DNA of 64,000 nt from Elgaria multicarinata webbii (GCF_023053635.1 NC_086177.1:97126001-97190000); one strand, 5' to 3'; shown: positions 42,205-53,660, numbered from the stretch's first letter. Translations and numbers: made by a program. The notes: generated by a model not told the origin, from the sequence alone.

Positions 42205-42420
42205 CATCCATTCATTTAATTATTACATTTCTATACTGCCCAATAGCCAAAGCTCTCTGGGCTGTTTACAAAGATTAAAGGTGTTAACTGTCCAGGTGCT
42301 AACTGTTGATGGCCAGCTTCATGGCCTCTGAGTTCCCAGACTTGGACTGGGCAGCCTTCAAATAGAGGATGCCTCGAAAAAAAGGACTGTTCTCTGTAAA
42401 GTAGGACACATGGCCACCCA
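42205..42420 (-). mobile_element. LINE tail fragment followed by reverse short MITE
   Basis: 42205-42290 is the L2/CR1-type tail (ATTTCTATACTGCCCAATAG). 42300-42420 is the reverse of the 2314 family (CTGTAAAGTAGGACACATGG then CCACCCA). Confidence 0.5.
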
Positions 42421-42429
42421 AATGTAAGA

Positions 42430-43210
42430 TCACATCCTTAGGCTACTTGCACGGGCCATATAACCAGCTGTTACCAAGTGTGTTCCTCTTAGATACATGT
42501 ACAAACTAGTACATGTTCTACAAGATGCACATTCACTTTAAAAAATAATTTTAAAAAGGCCTTCCAGCATTGGCTAAAGGACATCTGTGGCAAAGGAGGC
42601 AATCTACACATATACGCACAAGCTTCAAATAAAGCACATTTATTGAGTGCAAGCACAAATTTAAAACACGCACGTTGATTTGGGGAAATTAACCTGGTAG
42701 AACAACTGCGATTCAAATGCAAGTATAATGAACCTTGACACTTTCATGAGAACTGTTTATGTTTATTGTTAAAGCAACCTAGAGTAGGTTTTAGCCAAAA
42801 ATCACAGTTAACATCATAGAGAACCGGCATTACAATATAAAGTGAGGCAGAAGGGATATACAAGTACGAAATAGTTTATATAAATACACAGCTATGGGGC
42901 CCCTTTCTTTAAATGTTATCACTGTCCTCTAAAACTGCCCTAATCTGTGCGGCTTTTGCAGCGAACCTAGCCAAGCTTAGCATGGTGGGTTTGGCAGTAT
43001 TTGAGAGTAAATATTTTATTTTATCCATATTGGTGAGGTTAACACGCAGCGCTAAAAAATCTCATTGGGCATTTATCTCTAGGGATTTTATAAAGTTTAC
43101 AGTAAAGGACATAATCATGAGAACTGTTACTTCATGGGAAATTAGCTGAGAAGGTGGCCCTGGAGGCTAAGCCGTGGACATAGAAGGTTTTTGCCAGAAG
43201 GAGAGAGGGA
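42430..43210. other. Intergenic, no recognised feature
   Basis: AT-rich. A 78-codon open stretch at 42913-43149 has no recognisable motif. Confidence 0.3.
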
Positions 43211-43213
43211 GAT

Positions 43214-43338
43214 TGAGGCCTTAGCTAGACCTAAGGTTTATGCCGGGGTCATCCCTGCCTGCTCCCAGGATCCCCTGTGTGTCATTTACATGAACAGGGA
43301 TGACTCTGGGATAAACATTAGGTCTAGCTAAGGCCTCA
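43214..43338. mobile_element. M7 MITE, 28-bp inverted ends
   Basis: TGAGGCCTTAGCTAGACCTA on the left and TAGGTCTAGCTAAGGCCTCA on the right are exact inverted copies, extended by near-perfect GGTTTAT/ATAAAC. A second inverted block (GGGGTCATCCCTG / CAGGGATGACTC) lies inside. 125 bp. Confidence 0.85.
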
Positions 43339-43979
43339 GGTTCCCTATGGTCATGGGGAGGGGGGAGGGTTGGGGTGAGCACAGGGGAGCAGAAAGGAGG
43401 AAGCAGATGAAAGGGGCATTTGTCCTGCTGCACAGCCATGCAATCAGCTTTGCTTCCCAGGCGTGTTCACCGTAGCAAGAAGGGAAGTGGGAGAAGGGCG
43501 ATCCAGAGCTCAGTTGCTTTTCTATCACTTTGTGTCCTTCCTCCTGTTTCTTCTTCTGGAAATGTAGGGTGCAGAAGGGGCTCAGAACATAATGCATTTG
43601 AAACAACTTGCCCGGGAGAATTCACCTTGGTGGTCATGGCCTTGGAGAGGAAATAAGGGGAACAAATTCGAAGGAAAACAGTCTTTGGCTCTGACCAAAT
43701 TCAGTTCAAAAGAAAGAGCTGATCAACGCATACGTGCCACAGAGCAGCAGCTGGAGGCTACATTTGTAGAAAGCCCTCTCAAGATAGAAGGGGAATTTTA
43801 AGATACTTTTCTCTGGGCAGAAGCCCTTTCCTGAAGACTGAATAATTGGGGCGCGTTGATTCAAGCAGCAACAGGGGGAAATGTCTTTGTCAAATAAGAC
43901 TTAAAAGGGACTAAGGCCTATGGCCGGGCAGAGATCAAAACAGCCGGACTAAACTGGTTGAGCTTAAGCTAAGGTGAGA

Positions 43980-44170
43980 CTGAGAGCTTTTCTACATGAG
44001 GCATTTATTGTGCAGTTATCATTCTCTTCTCATAGTTCTTTAAACGATGATGTGACCCTCCAGTTTCGCTTCTGTGTCTAAAGAGCACTCTCAGCAAACC
44101 CTTTTTAGAGCTGGAAAAATGCAGTATTTTTGTGAAAGCAAAAGAAAACACTTTTTTGACCTGAGTATTT
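43980..44170. mobile_element. M3-like MITE, left part
   Basis: GAGAGCTTTTCTACATGAGG and CATTTATTGTGCAGTTATCA resemble the M3 start. The rest is too diverged to place an end. Confidence 0.35.
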
Positions 44171-44981
44171 GCACTATTCCATACCACAGTGTCACCTAGA
44201 GGCTATAGAGCAGCAAAGCAGGACAGGAAACACTCTTCATGCAGTGCTTGGATCTCACTTCTGCTCCGAAACCGAAAGTAGACACAGCGGATTAATAGAC
44301 TCAATTAGAAAAGGTCCTCAGTGTCCCATACTTTTTGTGGGAACCCTGCCCTCCCTAGAGAACTGGGTGTTGGAGTTTGCCTTCCCAGGGTGGGACCAGA
44401 TTAAACTTGGGCAAGCAGCTCCTCCTGAGAACCCAAGCAGAGAGTACAGTAATCTGGCAGCCCTTCAAATACTTTCCTCTGTAAAAAGGGGGCCACCATA
44501 AGAAATATTCATTTGTACTGATATGAGAATAGTGTGGGATGTGACAACTGCAGGCTACAGTAAAGACCTATATCCCCCGCCACTCCGCTCTGCCACCCCG
44601 GATCTTACTGCTGGTGTTGCCTGCCTTGACTCGGTGCTCTTCCTGCCCCACCCTTAGTTTCCCCCAAAATATTTCCCCACGTTGATGTTTCACCATGCAA
44701 TTCCAAAGCCAACGTTTCACTCTCTGATTTTCATTAAAAGGGTGGCGCTCATTACAACTTGTACAATCTTGTTTGGCAGAGACTTATATACCAGGAAGAA
44801 ATAACAAAGTGAAATCCTTAACAAATATTACAGAGGAAGGCACACAGGTGTGTACCAAGGCATATCCATTCTTAGGCAGTGATTCAACACAGTGTTTAAT
44901 TTTAAGTATGTGTTTGGTATCACGCATTGGGCACAAATTAGTGCTTTTTAAAAATTTTGATGGGAAAGCTAATTCTCAGAC

Positions 44982-45122
44982 TTGAATCAATGGGACATGA
45001 AAAAAAATGTTACATTTAGCTGGATCATGTCCATTCCTGCTGAGGTTAGGACTCACCTAGATATATGTCTGGCCTGCATATGTAGCAGTGGTAGAACATC
45101 GGGAGAGTGGCATAGGGGAGCA
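44982..45122 (+). repeat. Left copy of a 140-bp direct duplication
   Basis: TTGAATCAATGGGACATGAA ... TCATGTCCATTCCTGCTGAG ... TGGCCTGCATATGTAGCAGT ... GGCATAGGGGAG. The right copy is at 45468-45606. Confidence 0.85.
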
Positions 45123-45144
45123 TCCTATGCTGCCCATGTGCCAG

Positions 45145-45452
45145 TAGGGTGACCATAAGGAAAGGAGGACAGGGCTCCTGTATCTTTAACAGTTGCATAG
45201 AAAAGAGAATTTCAGCAGGTGTCATTTGTCTGCATGCAGCACCTAGTGAAAGTGCCCCTTCATCACAACAGTTAAAGCTGCAGGAGCCCTGCCATCTTTT
45301 GTATCTGGTCACTCTAGCTATATTTTAGCAGCTTTAACTGTTGTGGTGAAGAGGGTGATGCATGCATACAAATGACACCTGCTGAAATTCCCTTTTCTAT
45401 GTAACTGTTAAAGATACAGGAGCCCTGTCCTCCTTTTCATATGGTTACCCTA
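45145..45452. mobile_element. M1 MITE between duplicated segments
   Basis: TAGGGTGACCATAAGGAAAG to CATATGGTTACCCTA. About ten bases are missing in its right half around GAAGAGGGTGATGCATGC. Confidence 0.85.
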
Positions 45453-45467
45453 GTTAAACTCTCCCAA

Positions 45468-45606
45468 TTGAATCAGTGGGACATGAAAAATGCTAAATTT
45501 AGCTGGATCATGTCCATTCCTGCTGAAGTTAGTACTCACCTAGAAATATGTCTGGCCTGCATATGTAGCAGTGGTAGAATATTGGGGTAGTGACATAGGG
45601 GAGCCC
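45468..45606 (+). repeat. Right copy of the 140-bp direct duplication
   Basis: Same order of blocks as 44982-45122 with scattered differences (for example TAGTACTCACC for TAGGACTCACC). Confidence 0.85.
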
Positions 45607-45607
45607 G

Positions 45608-46004
45608 GACCTTAAGATCATCCACAGGGATCCTTCTCCGTGAGCCCCTGCCAAAGGAAGTAAGGCAGGTGGCTACTCACCCCGGCTGTGGAACGAGCTC
45701 CCCAGAGAGGTTTGCCTGGCACCTACACTGTACTCTTTCCATCGCCAGCTGAAGTTCTTTTTATTTTCTCAGTATTTTAACACCTAATTTAACATAAATT
45801 TAAACTTTGCTGTTTTAATTCTGTATTTTAACCTATATCAATTTCTGCTGTGTGGTTTTAACCTGGTTGTGCTTTTTATATTGTATTTTGTATTTGTGTT
45901 TTAGATCGTTGGTTGTTTTACTATGCTCTTCATGGTTTTAATTTTTGTGAACCGCCCAGACAGCTTCAGCTATTGGGCGATATAAAAATGTAATAAATAA
46001 ATAA
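45608..46004 (+). mobile_element. L2/CR1-type LINE, ORF2 end and 3' UTR
   Basis: ACCTTAAGATCATCCACAGG, CCGGCTGTGGAACGAGCTCC, then a long T-rich UTR, CCGCCCAGACAGCTTCAGC and (AATA)n. Confidence 0.8.
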
Positions 46005-46164
46005 ATGGCACCCACCACTAGCACAATGGAGAGTTAACATTTTGTAAAGGACCGAAAAACAAGCAGAAACATTCATTTCTGGAAAGTGGCAGGACAGCGG
46101 AGCTTACACAAGGAAAATCTGCTGACCTGCCCGAGTCTGGAAACATGTGTTTCCACTCATTTCT

Positions 46165-46265
46165 GGAGTCCATTTATTTATTTATTTGTTTATTTAAGGA
46201 TTTTTATGACGCCATTCAGCCAAAAAAGGCTCTCACGGTGGCTTACAAAAGTATTTCTTGACAAA
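46165..46265 (-). mobile_element. LINE tail fragment
   Basis: CCATTTATTTATTTATTTGT tail then CGCCATTCAGCCAAAAAAGG, a variant of the L2/CR1-type 3' end. Confidence 0.5.
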
Positions 46266-46346
46266 GTATTTACAAAGCACTTGCACTAGCAGTGGGTCAT
46301 TCTGGTGCAATGGATAAACAGGAATGTAGCAGCAGCAGTGTAGGGT

Positions 46347-46722
46347 CAGGGCCGGGCAAAGCTGGTAGTAGGCCTGGGCCCGATGGGAAATGTAGGCCCC
46401 ATTTCAAACTGCTCATTAAGTATTTTCAAACTGCTCATTAACTATTTTTAAACTGCTCATTAACTATTTTTAATCAGTTCTAAATACATAGGAACTAGAA
46501 CGATTTATAAAAAAAGTAATGGCAAGGACTTTTATTCAAGATGTATATAAGACATCACTTCTTCACATTCAGAATTGCTTTACGTTCTTTTCTTTGGGCA
46601 AATTCATCATCAACAACAGAAAAACCAAGCAACTTTGGCCAGGGGGACTTGGAGTAGGCCCTCTCAAAATTGTAGGCCCATGCCAACTGCCTCCACTGGC
46701 CCCCACCCTCGGCCCAGTCCTG
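46347..46722. mobile_element. M11 hAT-type MITE, inverted relative to 33830
   Basis: Ends CAGGGCCGGGC and GCCCAGTCCTG, flanked by TGTAGGGT (46339-46346) and TGTAGGAT (46723-46730), 7 of 8 matching. It contains three tandem copies of a unit of about 22 bp (AAACTGCTCATTAA) at 46406-46472, where the 33830 copy has one. Confidence 0.88.
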
Positions 46723-46895
46723 TGTAGGATATTGCCCATAGGGCAAAGTACTTTAAAGTGTCAGGTTTTTGAATTTCTTTTAAAGTCTAGTATATTCAGT
46801 GAGAATGACTCTAGCCCAGCGTGCTCCTTGCTTTACTAGTTTTTTTATTTGCAAGGAGAAGTATTACAGTCCACTCTGCCATGCTACTCTGCTGA

Positions 46896-47794
46896 TAGGG
46901 TGACCATATGACCGGATTTGCCCGGATTTGTCCGGGTTTTATGGCAAATCCGGGAGGGGGAGGGGAAATCCAGATATATATTTTTTCAAAGAGCAGCTCT
47001 AATGGGAATTCACAAAAATGCTTATAACTCCGTCATTTTTTAAGATAAAGACATGAAACTTGGCACAATGGTAGCTCTTAGGAAGGGCTTTAGTCATACC
47101 AAATTTGAAACAGATCCATTCATTCATTGATTTTTTAGGAATTTTTTAAAAATTGAGGTTTTAAAATTATTATTTTTAAAATCGTCATTTTTAAAGATAA
47201 TGAGATGAAACTTTGTACCATGATAGGATTTAGGTAGAGCTTTAGCCACACCAAATTTGAAACAGATCTGTTCATCCATTGATTTTTTAGGATTTTTTTA
47301 AAAAATGAGGTTTTAAAATTATTAATTTTTAAACTGTCATTTTTATAGATAAAGAGCTGAAAGTTGGCACCATGATAGCTTTTAGGTAGAGCTTTAGCCA
47401 TACCAAATTTGAAACAGATCTGGGGCCAGTAGCAAACCCTGTTAACAACAATAGCAGCTTGCAATGAGTGAAGATACAGTCAGAAAAGATATTTGAGGGA
47501 AGGGGAGAATGTAACACACAGAGTATAGCAAAAGCTTCAAAGTACAGCAAAACCTACAAAAGTAGGAGTGAGTGAAGTTAATTTCAGATACATTGAATCT
47601 CTCACTTGTTCTTTATTTCAATGATTTTAACATTAAGATGTTATGTAGAACAGATTTGTCTTAAATGTGTGCTGTAAAATCAGACATGTGACCAAGGCTA
47701 TGTTCGGGTGGGCACGCCCCCTTGGTGCTGGACACGCCCCCTTGGGGCCGACCATGTTGTCCTCCTTTTTGGTTTCCAAAATATGGTCACCGTA
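46896..47794. mobile_element. Larger (0.9-kb) element with M1-type ends
   Basis: Left TAGGGTGACCATATGACCGG, right CAAAATATGGTCACCGTA, with M1's TGTCCTCCTTTTT just inside the right end. The interior is different: a (CCGGATTTG)n-like start, the tandem module at 47021-47425, and CACGCCCCCTTGG twice near 47713. No transposase was recognised and no target duplication is visible. Confidence 0.7.
47021..47425. repeat. Three degenerate tandem units of about 150 bp
   Basis: Each unit has a GTCATTTTT start, AAAGATAA..GA, GAAACTTGGCACCATG, ACCAAATTTGAAACAGATC and a GATTTTTTAGGATTTTTTT A/T-rich end. The starts are about 147 and 153 bp apart. Confidence 0.8.
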
Positions 47795-47883
47795 GCATAT
47801 GTATGTATCCCAGGCCCCACTTCCAAGCCATGCATTTAGAATCAGCGTCTAACAGTATATTTTAGGTTTAAGCACCTCTCCTA

Positions 47884-48014
47884 GGCAGGAGCTACACTAC
47901 TGCTTTAGAATGGTATTGAAGCGCACTGACAACTGTTGGGGCCCAGGACACATTCCATATACCATTTTCAAACCACTTTCAAAGTATTATATTCTGCTTG
48001 GTGTAGATCTAGCC
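47884..48014. mobile_element. M2 MITE, complete
   Basis: GGCAGGAGCTACACTACTGC to TTGGTGTAGATCTAGCC. Centre GTTGGGGCCCAGGACACATTC. Confidence 0.75.
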
Positions 48015-48626
48015 ATGTTCTACTTCCGTTTGCATAGGACTGCTGATCATATGGAACCGAGCAAAGGCATCTGAAATGCAGAAAAGCATTCCAAACAACG
48101 TAAGATTTACATTCACATTATAACATAATTGAAGCAAGAGCCACTACAAATCTCACGTGTGGAAACACTCCAAGATTCATTGATGGTGGTGATATGACTT
48201 AATACACATATGATCAAGGATAGAATCAAATGCATGCTGAAAGCCCCGTGGTGGCATCTATTTCTCAACAAACAAGAGGAAACTTCCTGGGTTACATTAG
48301 TAGTCTACACAGTAATCTACCTCCACCAATGACTAGTTCCAGATGCAATTGACAAAATGCACAGCCAAAAGGCCAAATTTTAATTGTAGATTAACCAACC
48401 AAAGCTTTCTTTGATTAAACAGCAGGAGGTAGTTTTAATCAGTAAAATCAAATTTTAATCAGTTGTGGCGGACACACTTCTTTATTTTGTTTTGTTTTCT
48501 CGTGGATATGTTGGTTCTGATGTCTTATTCTAAAAGGGAATAAAAAAGAAAATATTAAAGATGGTCTTTAGTTTTATGTTTTTATTTTTTTTCTTCCAAA
48601 CAGATAATAAAATGCCCATCACTATA

Positions 48627-48673
48627 AGGACTTATAGTCCTTATAGTGACTTATAAGTCACTATAAGGACTTA
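48627..48673. repeat. Small double hairpin / direct repeat
   Basis: ACTATAAGGACTTAT occurs twice directly, with its complement (ATAGTCCTTATAGTGACTTA) in between. It abuts a CR1 tail. Confidence 0.8.
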
Positions 48674-48748
48674 TTGAGCAGGGGGTTGGACTCGATGGCC
48701 TTGTAGGCCTGTTCCAACTCTGCTATTCTATGATTCTATGATTCTATG
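48674..48748 (+). mobile_element. CR1 LINE 3' tail
   Basis: GAGCAGGGGGTTGGACTCGAT, then CTGCTATTCTATGATTCTAT, the CR1 octamer end repeated three times. Only about 75 bp were inserted. Confidence 0.88.
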
Positions 48749-48888
48749 ACAAACACTTCATGGCTCAACAAGCTGCAGACTTTGACAGAAGCTTTGCATA
48801 TTTCAGTGCTTGGAAGATGTCCCAAAGTTTTAGATGATCCTTCCGCCTTGATGCAACCACATGTTTTGGATGAAATTCCACTAGCACA

Positions 48889-48996
48889 GACTTTTCCATC
48901 CCTGGTGCCCTCTAGATGTGTTTGACTGCCGTTCCCATCATACCCAGCCACCTTGGTGATGGGAGTTGTAATCCAACAGCAGGTTGCAGAAGGCTG
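48889..48996. mobile_element. M4 MITE
   Basis: TTCCATCCCTGGTGCCCTCTA ... GATGGGAGTTGTAATCCAAC ... GCAGAAGGCTG. Confidence 0.6.
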
Positions 48997-49584
48997 CACA
49001 AGGATTACCAAAATTCAGTGGCAAGTCAGCATTACACTCCCTCTTCTTCCAATTTATGGTTTTGCACTAAATCACTGATTTAGTGATTCACGGAGCGTAA
49101 GAAACTTCTACGTGTTTCTGGTGCTCGACTTGTAACAACAATGTATTGTAACATTGCAAGTTGCAACTCCTTCAGTGTGGTGCATAACAACTTCTATTCT
49201 TCTGTGAGAAGAGACAAGCGAACAAGAAGAATGCAGGTGAACTGGCTTACCTGTGGACAAAGGAACAGCAAAAATCAAACCTGTTTGCTCTCTTTTGGAC
49301 TGAAGTATCCTTGATCAAGTGTTCTGGCTTAGCAGTCCTAATGACACCGGAGAAAAGTCAGGGGAACATATTGCATAAGCCTCTTGGGGTTGGGCCCATT
49401 TTCTATAACCTACCAGTAATAATATTATATGGGTATGACTGCAGAAACAATTTAATGACCAGTCTTCAGTTTTGCCTTTTTAAGAGCTGCAATTCTAAAA
49501 GCAGAGCAGTGATGTGGGTTTTCCAGAAGATTTTCCAGAATTTACATAGTGTTATTTGCAAAGGAAAAAATTCAGAGCAAGGGA

Positions 49585-49672
49585 GGGCAATTTGTAGCGC
49601 TCCAGATGTTTTGGCCTACAACTCCCATGATCCTTTACCATTGACTCTACTGGCTAGAGCTGATGGGGAAAT
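49585..49672. mobile_element. M4-related MITE, left arm
   Basis: GGGAGGGCAATTTGTAGCGC, CAGATGTTTTGGCCTACAAC, as in 17138. The right arm is short. Confidence 0.5.
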
Positions 49673-49778
49673 GTTCCCCTCACATTACTGCTAGGGAGTA
49701 ACCCCTATGAATACAGTGGGACTTACTTTTGAGGAAACATGCATAGGTTACATGGTAACTAGGGTATACATTGATACT

Positions 49779-49935
49779 GGGCCTGTTCAGACAACATGCA
49801 AAGTCATGGTTAGTGAGTGTGTTTAGGTAGTTATGTAGCCACCATATTTAGCAATGGTTCACACGACATGCTAAGCCATAATGTTGAGCTCAAAATACTT
49901 AACCACTGTGACTTAGCATGTCAACTGAACAGGGT
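49779..49935. mobile_element. M6-type MITE
   Basis: GGGCCTGTTCAGACAACATG and CATGTCAACTGAACAGGGTC are the inverted ends. An inner CACACGACATGCTAAG block repeats them. Confidence 0.65.
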
Positions 49936-49997
49936 CATTGTGATTTGAGGTCATCTGTCAATGTTGTTTGTCCTGAATAAAAAAAAATGACATGTTG

Positions 49998-50275
49998 CAG
50001 GGCTCCTGTATCTTTAACAGTTGTGTAGAAAAGGAAATTTCAGCAGGTGTCATTTGTATGCATGCAGCACCTGGTGAAATTCCCTCTTTATCACAACAGT
50101 TAAAGCTGCAGGAGCTATACTAGATACAAAAGAGGGCAGGGCTCCTGTAGCTTTATAACTGCTGTGATGAAGAGGGAATTTCACCAGGTGCTACATGCAT
50201 ACAAATGATACCGGCTGAAATTTCCTTTTCAATACAACTGTTAAAGCCCTGTCCTCCTTTCCATCCAGAACCATC
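49998..50275. mobile_element. M1 MITE, left end lost
   Basis: GGGCTCCTGTATCTTTAACA to CTGTCCTCCTTTCCAT. Both terminal TAGGGTGACC motifs are missing. Confidence 0.75.
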
Positions 50276-50324
50276 AGTCTCAAAACTGAATCCTCAGTTT
50301 CAAACTGAAGTTGTGTCCTTTGCT

Positions 50325-51090
50325 AGTTATTTATTTATAAATTTATATGCCAAAAAATAGCACTCAAGGCAGCTACCAACAATAAAATACAGCTTAGAAG
50401 TAAAATCTTAATTAAATACATAACATAAAGACAAATCACTTTAATACACAATGATAAACACAACATAAAAGAGCACCAACCAGTTAAAAAAACCCTTCAG
50501 CGACAGAATAGCTTAAATACTAAAGGCCTGCCAGAATAAAAACATCTTTGCTTGCCAACAGAAGCACAACAGAGAAGAAACCAACCTCTAGAGGGAATCT
50601 ACACGTCGTACTGAAGGCGCTAGCATGCGCCCCCAGTACGCCCCCAAAACGATCGTGTAGGTTCTGCCTACCTGCAGCCCAGAAGAGACGAAGGAGGAGG
50701 AGGCTGGGGAATCCGGCTGCGTCCTTGCCACCGCCGCCGGCGCCTCCCCGCCGGCCTCCTGCTGCCGGGGTAAGAGCGACCCGGGTCGCTCTTACCCCGG
50801 CAGCAGGAGGCCAGCGGGGAGGTGGCAAGGACGTGGCTGGATTCCCCAGCCGCCGCCTCCTCCGTCTCTTCTGGGCTGCAGGTAGGCAGAATCTACACGA
50901 TCGTTTTGGGGGCGTACTGGGGGCGCATGCTAGCGCCTTCAGTACGACGTGTAGATTCCCTCCTAGCCTTCCTCAGCAGGGAGTCCCAGAGCCCAGAAGC
51001 AGCCACTGAGAACGCCCTTTCTCACATCCCCACCAGATGTGCCTCTGATCGAGAAAAGGGCTTCTCCTGAAGACCTTAAAATGTGTGTGT
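50325..51090 (-). mobile_element. L2/CR1-type LINE split by an M10 hairpin
   Basis: Tail and 3' UTR (ATTTATTTATAAATTTATAT) on the left to about 50590. The ORF side resumes at 50963 (AGCCTTCCTCAGCAGGGAG, then GAAAAGGGCTTCTCCTGAAG). Confidence 0.65.
50591..50962. mobile_element. M10 foldback element: 372-bp palindrome with no spacer
   Basis: GAGGGAATCTACACGTCGTA on the left pairs with TACGACGTGTAGATTCCCTC on the right. The arms meet at CGACCCGGGTCG (centre 50782/50783) without a loop. Left arm 192 bp, right arm 180 bp; the difference is one gap near 50744. GC and CpG content is far above the flanks. Open frames here are mirror images of each other. Confidence 0.85.
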
Positions 51091-53660
51091 GTGTGTTTCC
51101 TTTCATACAGAGAGCTGGCTTGGAATGGAAGGTGGGAATAAGGAGTCATTTCCTCCGACTATCACCTAGCCCGCTTTGGCCATATTAGCTGCAATGGAGA
51201 CACATCGCCTGAACATTATGCGCTATCAATACTATTTTAGCAAGTCTGAGACACTGGCCAGATATTGCCTCAGGGCAACTCACTCTGAAAGCCCAACTCA
51301 CAGAAATCTGACAGGGAACGCATAACATTACATTGTGTGGCATAGGGCACTGTGTAGCACTTTGCCTATTAATGGGTACAAACAAAGGCTTCTTCATAGG
51401 CCTACATCAGCACTTCGCAATACATGCTAACTTCCAAGCACATGAGCTCATGACATTGGCACCTGCAGGGATTTTTAAGGACAGAGGACAAATAGTCATG
51501 CTGGCAGCTCCACCTCATATTTAGGACCTTATCCAGGTGTTCCTCAGAAATACATGTATTATTATACCTGTTATTATAATTAACTAGCAAATGGATCCAA
51601 CTTCACATTGGTTCAAGTAACCCTCATTTTTGATATGGTGAAGCCTTCAAGGAAACTTATGAAGTTGCCAGAGTTTAATGTATCATGCCTGTCCTGTCTG
51701 AGTGAAGCCATGCTCATGGTGTACCTCAAACCTCTTTTCATTCCCTAGGGGAATGGCAGAAATGACGGAAGGACATAATACCTCTGTCCCTTAGACCACT
51801 CCCCCACCCATTTCAAACAGCAAAGCTATAAGCTAGTTAGAGAAGTCAGCCATCTAGTGACTGAAGATGGCACTTCACACATCAAACACAGAAACACATT
51901 TAAATTAATTTGAATTAATCAATGTGTTTTTAAAACAAAACAACCTAGAAGTGTAGTCCTCTACAGCCCTGTTAGTAAGCTTGCCAAGTTTCTGATTATC
52001 AAGGTTTCACGGTCTCAGTGCTATGGCACTGCTAGACAGACAGACAACCTCTTTTATTATTATAGATGAATAGAATTCTTGTGTACTAGGAATGTATGCC
52101 AAAACCACAAATCCCTTGGCTTAAAAGAAAAAGAAAGGAAGTGACATTGACCATATTGTTGTCACTGCAAGGAGCAAAACAAATAACCTTTCCCAAACAA
52201 AGACTCTTAAAATGCCTGGTCTTATTATTATTATTATTCGCCATCTAATCTCGAAAACATCCAAGTCTGGGTCTTGAAACCTTTCTGAGAATCTCTCCAT
52301 CCCCATCTCCAAAATGGTACACCTGGACAAATGCAGAATTCACCACAAATTTGTAAATTTCAATAAACCAGCAGATATGATTCAGGAGTTTGCAAGCTGA
52401 GTAGCAGGACTCAGTCCCAGCACTAGCAGAGTGCCATGTGCGATGACGGATACCTTGCTAGGGGCTTTGCAGTTCATCCCATAGTTGCCTCATGCTAAAA
52501 CAGTTATGTGAAACAGCATTTAATTTATCCTTTTGCATATGTCAGTTAGTATTATGGCTTCGTTCCAACATCCACTAGTGCTATAGGACTTTCTGCCTCC
52601 TTCCTCCGCACTGCAACCCTCTACACCATCACAAAATCTGCTCCAGGGGAATTTCCAGCCCCCCCTCCCCCAGAGCAGATTTTAAGGGCAAATAGAGGGG
52701 TGTAGGTGAAGGGAGAATTCCACTCGCCTTCTAGTTCCACTGATGGAAATGCTTCCATCAGTAGAACACCACAGTTTAATTCAACCCTATAGATTTGCAG
52801 CAGGGCCTGCATTGATTCCTCCCCCACCCCCACCCCCCAGGTCTTCACATCTCTGGGAACATTGCCTTAGGAGAGAACAGTTAAAAGCAGCAAGAGGAAA
52901 TCAGGATGTGGACAACTTTATAGAACTATAATGCTGTTTTATTACACATGCAAACACAAGAGACAACACTATGAAACCAATCACTACACCTGGACCATTA
53001 CGGAAAGCCAGCCTAAAAATAACAGTAAAAAATTCTGCCTCTTTATCAATGTGCTTCAAAGACATCCTACAAGTTCCCAAAATGACAACCCCAATTATAT
53101 ATTATATCTAGTTCCTTTTTGAACAGTTGTTACGATTGCAATGTTACCTTTGGGTTGGGTGCGGGGTGGGGATAATAAGGAAAAAAAATGAAAACAACAA
53201 AACTCTGCTGAATTTCTGTGGCACAAAACCAAAAGTAAACAGCAATGAATTAAAGCATATCAGCATCAAGGACCAGATTCTCCAGGACATACCAGCTGCA
53301 TGGGACTACTCTCCTAATGCCCAAAGCTGGTGTGTTCTTGGATTAACTGTCTAGTTAGAATAGATTTACAGCTGCTGTGCGCTACCAGAATACCACAGAA
53401 CAGCTGCCATCTAGAAGAGGAACCGGTCTAATGACATTCCTCGCTTCCCTTTCTTCATAAAAGGCTTTGGACTTCATCCAGCAAGCAATATTGCTCATAA
53501 AGTATGAAGATGAATTTAAATTCCATTGGATGAACCTTTTCATTTTGTTATCAACAAGCTGACCCCTGCAACCCACAAACTGACCCCAATGCAACCCACA
53601 AACAGAAAGGGACGGTGAATTCAACTGGGGTAGTTTCAAAGGGGCTTGGATGTTCGCCCA
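51091..53660. other. Intergenic, no recognised gene
   Basis: Only a short (ATT)n at 52222-52237 and a C-rich stretch at 52820-52840 stand out. Open frames up to 101 codons show no domain. Confidence 0.3.

Noticed and set aside
46519-46839. 106-codon frame similar to the 95-codon frame at 33742-34029
   Set aside because: The similarity arises because both lie in M11 MITE copies; the frames are not conserved as proteins.
50520-51009. Frames of 102 and 153 codons around the palindrome
   Set aside because: Same palindrome effect as at 31961, partly read-through into LINE sequence.
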